DNA from: an uncultured Bacteroidota bacterium
Lineage (GTDB): Bacteria > Bacteroidota > Bacteroidia > Chitinophagales > Chitinophagaceae
Direction: 5' to 3'
DNA: 13,744 nucleotides
Assembly (NCBI GenBank): GCA_938008665.1
Contig: CALLKA010000030.1
Location: 1-13,744, forward strand
A model generated the notes under the pieces. The model did no database searches. It worked only from the letters and a program-made list of their open reading frames with translations, and was not told where the DNA came from. Within the stretch, counting starts at the first letter, position 1. The number at the start of each line of letters is the position of its first letter. This document shows, piece by piece, positions 1 through 5,607 of the stretch. A program made the position numbers and the translations under genes.

Positions 1-15
1 AGGTTCTAATTTAAG

Positions 16-86
16 AGGCATCTTCCGGATTCGAACCGGAGTAGACGGTTTTGCAGACCGGTGCCTAGCCGCTCGGCCAAGATGCC
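16..86 (-). tRNA. tRNA-Cys (anticodon GCA)
   Basis: On the minus strand the sequence folds as a full cloverleaf: a 7-bp acceptor stem (GGCATCT with AGATGCC), a D-arm containing the GGCCGAGCGG-type sequence, the anticodon loop CTGCAAA giving anticodon GCA, and a T-arm with GGTTCGAATCC. The discriminator base read from position 16 is U, as expected for tRNA-Cys. CCA is not encoded, so it must be added after transcription. It supplies cysteine for translation. Confidence 0.95.
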
Positions 87-96
87 AGTTGGACGG

Positions 97-127
97 CAAA
101 TATATAAAACAATTGATAATTAACAAT
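97..127 (-). promoter_or_regulatory. Putative tRNA-Cys promoter, Bacteroidota type
   Basis: On the minus strand TATATTTG (97-104) matches the -7 consensus TAnnTTTG exactly, and ATTG (124-127) lies 19 bases upstream as a 3-of-4 match to the -33 TTTG. Transcription would begin near position 93, about 7 bases before the mature tRNA 5' end. The -33 element lies inside the AATTGAT repeat tract. Motif match only. Confidence 0.5.
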
Positions 128-142
128 TGATAATTGATAATT
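111..142. repeat. 7-bp tandem repeat (AATTGAT)
   Basis: The bases read as consecutive heptads AATTGAT, AATTAAC, AATTGAT, AATTGAT and then AATT. It fills most of the gap between the tRNA and folB. A second heptad tract with a different unit lies on the other side of folB (567-599). Confidence 0.7.
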
Positions 143-163
143 TTTAGAATTCGTAAATCGTAT

Positions 164-523
164 TTAACTTCTGTATTCTTCTATTTCAATAGTAACCGCT
201 TCAACATCACCACCAATAGGCGGATTGAGTTTTGATACAGCTAAAAGAATTCTGGAAACCGAAGGGATTTCACTAAAAATTCTGGTTATGATTCGGTGTG
301 CTACATGCTCCAGTAATTTGGACCGAATCGCCATTTCTTCGACTACTATTTTATTTAAAAGCACATAATCAACAGTATCTTTGAGTTCATCCGTTACGGA
401 AGACTTTCTTAAATCGGTTTTAATTTCTAGATCAATTCTATAATTGGAACCAATTAGTGCCTCTTCTTTTAAGCATCCATGAAATGAAAAAGTTCTAATA
501 TTTTGTAATTTAATAATTCCCAT
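164..523 (-). CDS. folB: Dihydroneopterin aldolase
   Basis: FolB cleaves 7,8-dihydroneopterin to 6-hydroxymethyl-7,8-dihydropterin and glycolaldehyde in cytoplasmic folate synthesis. The 119-residue length is normal for this one-domain (T-fold) family. Visible signatures are FHGCLKEE at 14-21 with the conserved Glu21, DTVDY with the active-site Tyr53, LLEHVAHRI at 70-78 with the pterin-binding Glu72, and KLNPPIGG at 98-105 with Lys98. These correspond to the Glu22, Tyr54, Glu74 and Lys100 positions described for Staphylococcus aureus FolB (family knowledge). The ATG at 521-523 gives the expected N-terminus. The gene stands alone between the tRNA and a divergent gene remnant; no other folate gene is adjacent. 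A TAnnTTTG box lies 31 bases upstream. Confidence 0.93.
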   Translation of the reverse strand: MGIIKLQNIRTFSFHGCLKEEALIGSNYRIDLEIKTDLRKSSVTDELKDTVDYVLLNKIVVEEMAIRSKLLEHVAHRIITRIFSEIPSVSRILLAVSKLNPPIGGDVEAVTIEIEEYRS

Positions 524-554
524 AAAATTTTAGTTTCAAGTTGATTTGTTTATT

Positions 555-562
555 CAAAGTTA
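555..562 (-). promoter_or_regulatory. Putative folB -7 box
   Basis: TAACTTTG on the minus strand is an exact TAnnTTTG match located 31 bases before the folB ATG. No TTTG stands at the expected 19-21 base distance upstream, only GTTT-like sequence within the AAAC repeats, so this is a half-supported promoter. Confidence 0.35.
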
Positions 563-566
563 CATA

Positions 567-599
567 AAACCTTAAACTTTTAAACTTGAAACCTGAAAC
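567..599. repeat. 7-bp-period AAAC repeat
   Basis: AAAC starts at 567, 574, 582, 589 and 596, giving spacings of 7, 8, 7 and 7. The units are AAACCTT, AAACTTTT, AAACTTG and AAACCTG. The tract lies between the folB promoter region and the start of the tauE fragment and forms part of the inverted repeat at 520-612. Confidence 0.55.
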
Positions 600-608
600 A
601 AAAATTTT

Positions 609-797
609 ATGGAAATCATAATCATATCAATCGTAGCTTTTTTAACTGCTATTCTGACCTTTTTCTCAGGTTTTGGATTAGGGACATTACTAACTCCGGT
701 TTTCATGTTGTTTTTTCCAGTTGATATTGCGATAGGTTTGTGTGGATTGGTTCATTTTGCTAATAATTTATTATTTATTAAATACTATTATGTATGA
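609..797 (+). pseudogene. TauE/SafE permease, N-terminal fragment
   Basis: This 62-residue open frame resembles only the first quarter of the TauE/SafE (sulfite exporter-like) membrane permease family, whose members are usually about 250 residues. It has a hydrophobic segment at about 2-20, the glycine-rich GFGLGTLLTPVFMLFFP turn at 21-37, and an IAIGLCGLVHFANNL stretch like the second helix of the family. After about residue 54 (near base 770) the match is lost and the frame runs into AT-rich codons and stops at TGA 795-797. The next reading frame is the end of an unrelated gene, nif3. A lone two-helix fragment is unlikely to transport anything. I infer a gene broken by deletion, or a misjoin in the assembly. 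The start is chosen by its family-like N-terminus. Confidence 0.7.
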
Positions 798-1188
798 AAC
801 AAAAGAAAAAAAATCTTTTGTTATAGATGAACATAACAATGATTTGAAAAAAATTGTAAAATGGATAAAAGAAAAATTTAATTTATCGATAGTAAAGCAT
901 ACCCCATTAACAGGTAAACCATTGAAAAACATAGCTTTATGTGGGGGTTCAGGTAGCTTCCTGACCAGTGCTGCTAAGGCCCAAAGGGTGGACTGTTTTA
1001 TCACCAGTGACCTTAAATACCACGACTTTTTTGAGGCCGATGGGCAGCTTTTACTGGTAGATATAGGGCATGGCGAAAGCGAACAATGGGTTTCGGAGCT
1101 AATTGTTGCTTATTTAACCGGTAAATTCCCTACCTTTGCCGTCCTCCAATCCTTGGTGTGTACACAACCTATAACATACTTTAAATAA
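790..1188 (+). pseudogene. Nif3-like dinuclear metal-binding protein, C-terminal fragment
   Basis: The 132-residue frame from ATG 790 matches only the last third of Nif3/YqfO-type proteins, which in Bacteroidota are about 365 residues. Recognisable blocks are IVKHTPLTGKP, LCGGSGSFLTSAA, CFITSDLKYHDFFEADG, and the metal-ligand motif DIGHGESEQ near the end, followed by the usual PITYF-type C-terminus. The N-terminal half with the other metal ligands, and the middle insertion domain, are missing. Similarity begins at about base 835; the 770-835 stretch is lysine- and asparagine-rich and belongs clearly to neither family. The 9-base gap to the downstream zinc-ribbon gene is the normal arrangement for an intact nif3, so this is the true nif3 locus with its 5' part lost. 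A translated short protein starting at 790 cannot be excluded. Confidence 0.75.
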
Positions 1189-1197
1189 ACTTGAAAT

Positions 1198-1959
1198 ATG
1201 GCATCAGTCAAAGACTTTTCAGTAGAAGAAAAATTAGTAAACCTTTACAGACTTCAACGCGTTGATAGCAGTATCGATGAAATTGAAATTTTACGTGGTG
1301 AATTACCAATGGAGGTAAAAGATTTGGAAGATGAAGTTCAAGGATTAGTGAACAGACAAGTTAGAATTGAAGAAGAAATTAATGGTATCACTGAATTCAT
1401 TGAAACTAAAAAAGCAGCGATCAAAGAAAGCGAAGCTTTATTAGCTAAATACGAATCTCAAAGTGAGAATGTTAAAAATAATCGTGAGTTTGAAGCAATT
1501 AACAAAGAGCTTGAAATGCAAGGGTTAGAAATCAAACTTGCTGAAAAACACATCCGTGATGCAAATGAAGATTTAGGCGAAAAAATAAAAGCATTGGATG
1601 CTGCTAAAAAAACAATCGCTTCAAAAGATGGCGTATTGACCCACAAAAAAAGTGAATTAGAGAAAATCATCGCTGATACTGAAATTGAAGAAAAAGAATT
1701 AAGAGTAAAAAGCGAGGAAGCACGTGCGCATATTGACGACCGTTTATTATACAGCTACGATCGCATCAGAAACAGTTACCACAATGGCTTGGCTGTTGTT
1801 ACTGTTGAAAGAGATGCTTGTGGCGGTTGCTTCAACTCAATTCCTCCACAACGTCAAAGCGAAATTCGCTTACACAAAAAAATCATCGTATGTGAAAACT
1901 GCGGTCGTATTTTAGTGGAGTCGGATGTAGCAAACGCGCCAGAAAAGACCAAAAAATAG
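1198..1959 (+). CDS. Coiled-coil C4-type zinc-ribbon protein (DUF164 family)
   Basis: The 253-residue protein has a long charged helical region (about 15-190, rich in Glu, Lys and Ala with coiled-coil character), followed by a C-terminal zinc ribbon. Its ligands are Cys208 and Cys211 (CGGC) and Cys232 and Cys235 (CENC), with SIPPQRQSEI between them. This is the pfam02591-type architecture. Its biochemical role is not established; a nucleic-acid or protein-binding adaptor is a common guess. It follows the nif3 fragment by 9 bases, and this pairing is a conserved linkage in Bacteroidota, so it was probably the second gene of a nif3 operon. With nif3 disrupted upstream, transcription may now start within the junction region. 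A strong hairpin terminator lies about 30 bases after the stop. Confidence 0.9.
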   Translation: MASVKDFSVEEKLVNLYRLQRVDSSIDEIEILRGELPMEVKDLEDEVQGLVNRQVRIEEEINGITEFIETKKAAIKESEALLAKYESQSENVKNNREFEAINKELEMQGLEIKLAEKHIRDANEDLGEKIKALDAAKKTIASKDGVLTHKKSELEKIIADTEIEEKELRVKSEEARAHIDDRLLYSYDRIRNSYHNGLAVVTVERDACGGCFNSIPPQRQSEIRLHKKIIVCENCGRILVESDVANAPEKTKK

Positions 1960-1987
1960 ACTTAAAACTATTTTGAAAATATTCCTT

Positions 1988-2018
1988 AAAGGGTCCCGAG
2001 CAATCAGGACCCTTTTTT
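1988..2018 (+). terminator. Rho-independent terminator
   Basis: AAAGGGTCC (1988-1996) pairs with GGACCCTTT (2007-2015) around a 10-base loop, followed by a T run to 2018. It ends the nif3-fragment/zinc-ribbon unit. Its stem sequence is shared with the terminator at 5033-5067. Confidence 0.88.
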
Positions 2019-2030
2019 ATTACAACAAAA

Positions 2031-2061
2031 TTTGTGCAGCATTTTAGGGTAGTGTATATTG
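2031..2061 (+). promoter_or_regulatory. Possible recN promoter
   Basis: TTTG (2031-2034), a 20-base gap and TATATTG (2055-2061) resemble the Bacteroidota -33/-7 pair. The -7 box is imperfect, one T short of TAnnTTTG. It lies directly between the upstream terminator and the recN ATG, where a promoter is needed. Confidence 0.3.
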
Positions 2062-2070
2062 CATTAAGCC

Positions 2071-3726
2071 ATGTTATCCAAACTCGAAATACATAATTAC
2101 ATTTTAATTGACCAACTCAGTATTGATTTGTCCAATCAATTATCTGTGATCACTGGTGAAACTGGTGCGGGTAAAAGTATTATCATGGGGGCCCTGGGTT
2201 TAATATTAGGCGACAGAGCTGATAGCACGGTATGTAGAGACGCTTCAAAAAAATGTTTTATTGAAGGCACTTTTTCATTAAGCAACAAGCAAACCTATCA
2301 AGCATTTTTTACAGAGCATGATCTTGATTTAACGGATGAAGTAATTATTCGTCGTGAGATAAATGCACAAGGAAAGTCAAGAGCTTTTATCAACGATACG
2401 CCAATTAATTTGAACGAGCTTAAGCAACTTACTTCGCAGCTGGTGGATTTGCACCAACAATTTGATACGCTTACTCTGGGCGACACCGACTTTCAACGCA
2501 CCGTAATTGATGCTCTGGCCGGAGTTCATAAGGATTTAGCACAATACCAATCTATTTTTCATTTATGGAAGGACCATCAAAAGCAATTGGCTGAATTAAT
2601 TACTAGACGCGATGAGTTTGAAAAAACAGAAAGCTATAAAAAACATTTATTAGAAGAATTAGCGGCACTACAATTAAAAGAAAATGAATTAGAGCATTTA
2701 GAACAGGAACTTAAATTTTTAGAGAACGCTGTTTCCATCAAAGCACAAATTGATCAAAGCATTCAGGTATTAGAAAGCGCCGACAATCCAATTGTGCAAC
2801 AGTTAAAACAAATTGCGAATAATTTAGATGGCATTGTGAAATGGCAACCTCAATTTGCTGATTTATTAAACCGTTTAAAAGCTGCACAAATTGAACTAGC
2901 AGATGTCGCTAATGAGCTTAGCAACTGGCAGGACAAAATAGATTTTGATGACAAGAAAATGGTTTTGATTCAAGACCGTTTATCAGAAGGATATAGCTTA
3001 CAAAAAAAGCACAAAGTACAAAGCACTAATGAACTCATTAGTATCCAACAACAATTGGAGCTTGACTTAACCGCGGTGCTTAGCTTGGATGAAGAAATTA
3101 ATCAGCTCACCAAACAAGTGAAAGCGGATGAAAAAAAGGTAGTGGAATTGGCAACTTCTTTAACACAAAAAAGAAATAAGGAAACAGCGCCATTTACCAA
3201 AAATGTAAATCAACTTTTACATCAAGTTGGCATGCCAAATGCCAAAATAAAAGTTACGATTGACGAGGTTGCTTATAATGCATACGGAAAAGATAAAATT
3301 GACTTTTTGTTTGACGCAAACAATACCCAAAAGTTTGAACCTATAAAAAAAGTTGCGAGCGGAGGTGAATTAAGTCGTTTGATGCTTTGCATAAAATCAC
3401 TTGTGGCTAAGTCCATTGATTTACCTACTATGATTTTTGACGAAATTGATACTGGAATTTCAGGGGAACCTGCCAAACAAGTAGGTTTATTGTTGCAAGG
3501 CCTAGGACAAGCAAGACAGGTTTTATGCATCACCCACCAACCGCAAATTGCCGCCAAAGGACATGCGCATTTATTTGTATATAAAGAACAAAAGGGCGCC
3601 AATACCAATACCTTTTTAAGGGCGCTTACCGCTAGCGAAAGGGTGCAACATATTGCGCTGATGATTGGTGGTGATCCACCAAGTAAATCTGCTTTGGAAA
3701 ATGCCAAGGAACTTTTAGAGGCGTAA
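2071..3726 (+). CDS. recN: DNA repair protein RecN
   Basis: RecN is an SMC-like ATPase that acts early in recombinational repair of double-strand breaks. The 551-residue length is normal. The N-terminal MLSKLEIHNYILID block is typical. Walker A is GETGAGKS at 29-36. A central coiled-coil portion occupies about 150-370, with many Leu, Gln, Glu and Lys residues. The ABC signature SGGELSR begins at 430. Walker B is MIFDEIDTGISG with Asp457 and Glu458, and the switch region CITHQPQIAAKG follows. All ATPase motifs are intact. The ATG at 2071 lies right at the family N-terminus. The gene sits behind a terminator and 141 bases ahead of fabI. I see no obvious SOS box upstream by eye. Confidence 0.96.
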   Translation: MLSKLEIHNYILIDQLSIDLSNQLSVITGETGAGKSIIMGALGLILGDRADSTVCRDASKKCFIEGTFSLSNKQTYQAFFTEHDLDLTDEVIIRREINAQGKSRAFINDTPINLNELKQLTSQLVDLHQQFDTLTLGDTDFQRTVIDALAGVHKDLAQYQSIFHLWKDHQKQLAELITRRDEFEKTESYKKHLLEELAALQLKENELEHLEQELKFLENAVSIKAQIDQSIQVLESADNPIVQQLKQIANNLDGIVKWQPQFADLLNRLKAAQIELADVANELSNWQDKIDFDDKKMVLIQDRLSEGYSLQKKHKVQSTNELISIQQQLELDLTAVLSLDEEINQLTKQVKADEKKVVELATSLTQKRNKETAPFTKNVNQLLHQVGMPNAKIKVTIDEVAYNAYGKDKIDFLFDANNTQKFEPIKKVASGGELSRLMLCIKSLVAKSIDLPTMIFDEIDTGISGEPAKQVGLLLQGLGQARQVLCITHQPQIAAKGHAHLFVYKEQKGANTNTFLRALTASERVQHIALMIGGDPPSKSALENAKELLEA

Positions 3727-3867
3727 TTTTACCATAATTCTTATTGTATTTCCTATTTTTTATAACATCCACTTGTTTTAACGAAAGCTTATTAGTCAAT
3801 TCATGCAATTATTGACTTTTTAAAGGATATTATAATTATTTTTACAGCAATTAAATAAACCATCAAA

Positions 3868-4689
3868 ATGGCATACAATTTATTGAAAGGAAAGAGAGGA
3901 ATTATTACTGGTGCGCTTGATAGCAATTCCATTGCTTGGAAAGTGGCTGAAAAAGCACATGAAGAAGGTGCAACTTTTGTTTTAACCAACGCCCCTATCG
4001 CAATGCGTATGGGTGAGATTAATGGTTTAGCAGAAAAAACAAACTCTAAGATTGTTCCAGCCGATGCGACAAGCGTTGAGGAATTAACGAATCTTTTTAC
4101 CCAATCTCAAGAAATTTTAGGTGGCAAAATTGACTTCGTATTACATTCTATAGGCATGAGCGTAAATATTCGTAAAAAAATCGCTTACCCTGAATTGAAC
4201 TATGATTATTATGCAAAAGGCGTTGATGTTTCTGCAATGTCCTTACATAAAATGCTAAGTGTTGCTTATAAAATGGATGCTTTAAATGACCACGCAAGTG
4301 TGGTTGCTTTAACCTACGCTGCAGCACAACGAACATTCCCTTTTTATACCGACATGGCTGATATTAAAGCATTGCTGGAATCCATTGCACGTAGTTTTGG
4401 ATACCATTATGGATTAAGAAATAAAGTTCGTGTGAATACGGTATCACAATCTCCTACCAAAACAACTGCAGGAACAGGTATCAAAGGATTTGGTGACTTT
4501 TTTGATTACGCGGATGCGATTGCACCACTAGGAAATGCAACCGCTGAAGATTGTGCTAACTATTGTGTGACTTTATTTTCCGACTTAACCAAAATGGTTA
4601 CGATGCAAAACTTATTCCATGATGGTGGTTATTCAACTACTGGCGTGAGTGATTTGATTATGCAAAAAGCAGGTATCACAGAAGGATAA
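3868..4689 (+). CDS. fabI: Enoyl-[acyl-carrier-protein] reductase (FabI type)
   Basis: FabI performs the last, NADH-dependent reduction in each cycle of type II fatty-acid elongation, in the cytoplasm. The 273-residue protein shows the FabI-style nucleotide fold with GIITGALDSNSIAWKVA (11-27) in place of the standard SDR glycine motif, and FVLHSIGMS at 90-98. The catalytic pair Tyr160-x6-Lys167 is preceded by Tyr150 (ALTYAAAQRTFPFY), and RVNTVSQSP leads to a substrate loop TKTTAGTGIKGF. QSPTKTT replaces the AGPIRTL of the Escherichia coli enzyme. Start ATG 3868 gives the normal MAYNLLKGKRG N-terminus. It probably forms a short unit with the SemiSWEET gene 34 bases downstream. No convincing promoter box was found in the AT-rich gap before it. 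Confidence 0.95.
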   Translation: MAYNLLKGKRGIITGALDSNSIAWKVAEKAHEEGATFVLTNAPIAMRMGEINGLAEKTNSKIVPADATSVEELTNLFTQSQEILGGKIDFVLHSIGMSVNIRKKIAYPELNYDYYAKGVDVSAMSLHKMLSVAYKMDALNDHASVVALTYAAAQRTFPFYTDMADIKALLESIARSFGYHYGLRNKVRVNTVSQSPTKTTAGTGIKGFGDFFDYADAIAPLGNATAEDCANYCVTLFSDLTKMVTMQNLFHDGGYSTTGVSDLIMQKAGITEG

Positions 4690-4723
4690 AAAAAACAAAG
4701 CCCCCCTCAATTAAAAAAAACAC

Positions 4724-4996
4724 ATGAGCAATAAAGAAATTAATCCGAAATTAGTAGAAGCCATCGGTTACTTTGGTTCACTATTAAGTTGCATCACTTT
4801 TGTGCCTCAGGTATATTTATCCTGGAAATCACATAGTGTAGGGGATTTAAGTTTACTCATGGTATTAATTGTAAACTTTAGCTGTATTGTTTGGTTGACT
4901 TATGCTTATTTAATTAATAGCCGACCTGTACTTATCGCAAACACCATTGTATTAATTCTGAGTTTAATGTTATTGTATTTTAAATTAACTTTTTAA
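4724..4996 (+). CDS. SemiSWEET (PQ-loop) small transporter
   Basis: This is a 90-residue protein with three predicted membrane helices (about 12-30, 43-62 and 68-88), the triple-helix bundle of bacterial SemiSWEETs, which dimerise to transport small sugars. The PQ motif is Pro28-Gln29 (ITFVPQVYLSWKS), and SVGDLSLLM leads into helix 2. Trp57 and Asn73, 16 residues apart, correspond in spacing to the Trp48/Asn64 pocket pair described for the Leptospira biflexa SemiSWEET (family knowledge). The actual substrate here is unknown. It lies 34 bases after fabI and before a terminator, so it is probably the last gene of that unit; the link to fatty-acid synthesis is positional only. The start ATG 4724 fits the family length. 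Confidence 0.88.
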   Translation: MSNKEINPKLVEAIGYFGSLLSCITFVPQVYLSWKSHSVGDLSLLMVLIVNFSCIVWLTYAYLINSRPVLIANTIVLILSLMLLYFKLTF

Positions 4997-5032
4997 GTAT
5001 ATTTTTCGCGCTCACTTTTTTTTGCGCACATT

Positions 5033-5070
5033 AAAAAAGGGTCGCCGACATATCGGGACCCTTTTTTATT
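5033..5070 (+). terminator. Rho-independent terminator after SemiSWEET gene
   Basis: AAAAAAGGGTC (5033-5043) pairs with GACCCTTTTTT (5057-5067). An inner CCGA/TCGG extension is separated by one bulged G, and the T-rich tract continues past 5067. It ends the fabI unit. The A-run on the left arm could give some activity on the minus strand too. Confidence 0.88.
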
Positions 5071-5077
5071 TTTCCTT

Positions 5078-5118
5078 ATCATAAGAGCTAAAAATCATAA
5101 GAGATAAAATCATAAGAG
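5078..5118. repeat. Triplicated decamer ATCATAAGAG
   Basis: Exact copies lie at 5078-5087, 5094-5103 and 5109-5118, spaced 16 and 15 bases apart by A/T-rich filler. A degenerate version (TCATAATTAGAG) occurs near 5212-5223. There is no coding frame here and the function is unknown. Confidence 0.7.
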
Positions 5119-5122
5119 AAGA

Positions 5123-5139
5123 ACGAAGCAAAGCTTCGT
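5123..5139. other. Perfect short hairpin
   Basis: ACGAAGC and GCTTCGT form a 7-bp stem around an AAA loop. No T run follows on either strand, so it is not a standard terminator. AGCAAAGCTT, the core of this loop, recurs at 5183-5192 in the next hairpin. Confidence 0.5.
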
Positions 5140-5167
5140 GATGTGCTGGTTATGCCTCAATAATTTA

Positions 5168-5207
5168 AATAAATAAGGGGCTAGCAAAGCTTAGCCCCTT
5201 ATTTATT
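5168..5207. terminator. Strong 16-bp hairpin, probable bidirectional terminator
   Basis: AATAAATAAGGGGCTA (5168-5183) pairs perfectly with TAGCCCCTTATTTATT (5192-5207) across an 8-base loop. The GC core with A/T-rich outer stem and flanking T-rich sequence on both strands suits a bidirectional terminator between the plus-strand fabI unit and the minus-strand DUF2795 gene. Confidence 0.65.
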
Positions 5208-5233
5208 TTCCTCATAATTAGAGATTAATTTTT

Positions 5234-5259
5234 ATGGGCTTATTTTTCAAAAAGCCCAT
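5234..5259 (-). terminator. Hairpin just after DUF2795 stop
   Basis: ATGGGCTT (5234-5241) pairs with AAGCCCAT (5252-5259). It sits 8 bases past the DUF2795 stop on the minus strand, but the following minus-strand bases are A-rich rather than T-rich. It may instead protect the 3' end of an mRNA that finishes in the 16-bp hairpin beyond. Confidence 0.35.
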
Positions 5260-5266
5260 GGGGAAA

Positions 5267-5488
5267 TTAATACTCGTCTTCATTAAACATGAAGTCGTCA
5301 TTACTTGGGTAATCTGGCCAAATGTCATCAATGCTTTCATATACTTCTCCTTCGTCTTCTAACTCTTGCAAATTCTCAACCACATCTAATGGTGCTCCAC
5401 TACGAATAGAGTAATCGATCAATTCATCTTTTGTAGCCGGCCAAGGTGCTTCCTCTAAATAACTGGCTAATTCTAAAGTCCAAAACAT
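5267..5488 (-). CDS. DUF2795 family small acidic protein
   Basis: A 73-residue protein of a family highly conserved in Bacteroidota; its function is unknown. Visible features are the family-typical opening MFWTLELASYLEEAPWPATKDELIDY, then SGAPLDVVENLQELEDEG (a short helical wing) and an acidic tail ending NEDEY. The frame is open for 30 more codons upstream to an ATG at 5578, but the start at 5486-5488 is chosen for two reasons. Family similarity begins exactly there, and a near-perfect promoter (5503-5533) lies inside the would-be extension, so the longer form would not be on that transcript. The gene diverges from the LolD-type ATPase, with only 119 bases between the two start codons. Confidence 0.9.
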   Translation of the reverse strand: MFWTLELASYLEEAPWPATKDELIDYSIRSGAPLDVVENLQELEDEGEVYESIDDIWPDYPSNDDFMFNEDEY

Positions 5489-5502
5489 AGGTTTCTTTTT
5501 TG

Positions 5503-5533
5503 CAAAAGTAGCCGTATAAATGATACTACCAAA
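5503..5533 (-). promoter_or_regulatory. DUF2795 gene promoter, Bacteroidota primary-sigma type
   Basis: On the minus strand TTTG (5530-5533), 19 bases and TACTTTTG (5503-5510) match the -33/-7 consensus at every defined base. Transcription would start near 5499, giving a leader of about 11 bases before ATG 5488. This is the best promoter match in the window and it fixes the start codon. Confidence 0.75.
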
Positions 5534-5570
5534 TGTGTTTTTTCTACAGGATGTAAACAAATTGTGAAAT

Positions 5571-5603
5571 TTTGCCAAAATTGGGCCGGTAATCGTAGGT
5601 TTG
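5571..5603 (+). promoter_or_regulatory. Promoter of LolD-type ATPase gene, apparently leaderless
   Basis: TTTG (5571-5574), a 21-base spacer and an exact TAGGTTTG (5596-5603). Only four bases (TATC) separate the box from ATG 5608, so the transcript should begin at or within a base or so of the start codon. Confidence 0.6.
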
Positions 5604-5607
5604 TATC

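Larger units (their letters stand above)
520..612. repeat. Imperfect inverted repeat spanning two divergent start codons
   Basis: The left arm at 520-542 (CCATAAAATTTT then AGTTTCAAGTT) mirrors the right arm at 583-612 (AACTTGAAAC, CTGAAACAAAA, ATTTTATGG), with a 7-base insertion in the right arm. The folB ATG (minus) and the tauE-fragment ATG (plus) occupy the same relative place in the two arms, so the two gene fronts are near mirror images. Confidence 0.65.

Noticed and set aside
771..1004. Minus-strand open frame across the tauE/nif3 junction
   Set aside because: It overlaps the clear Nif3 coding blocks and has no family resemblance or start signal.
3273..3707. Minus-strand open frame opposite recN
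   Set aside because: It lies fully within the conserved recN ATPase region on the other strand and shows no recognisable protein features.
3812..3836. TTGACT and TATAAT before fabI as a classical -35/-10 promoter
   Set aside because: The spacing is only 13 bases, and this organism type uses TTTG/TAnnTTTG promoters. It is probably chance in AT-rich DNA.
5078..5118. Triplicated decamer as a CRISPR remnant
   Set aside because: Units of 10 bases with 5-6 base spacers are far too short, and there are no cas genes.
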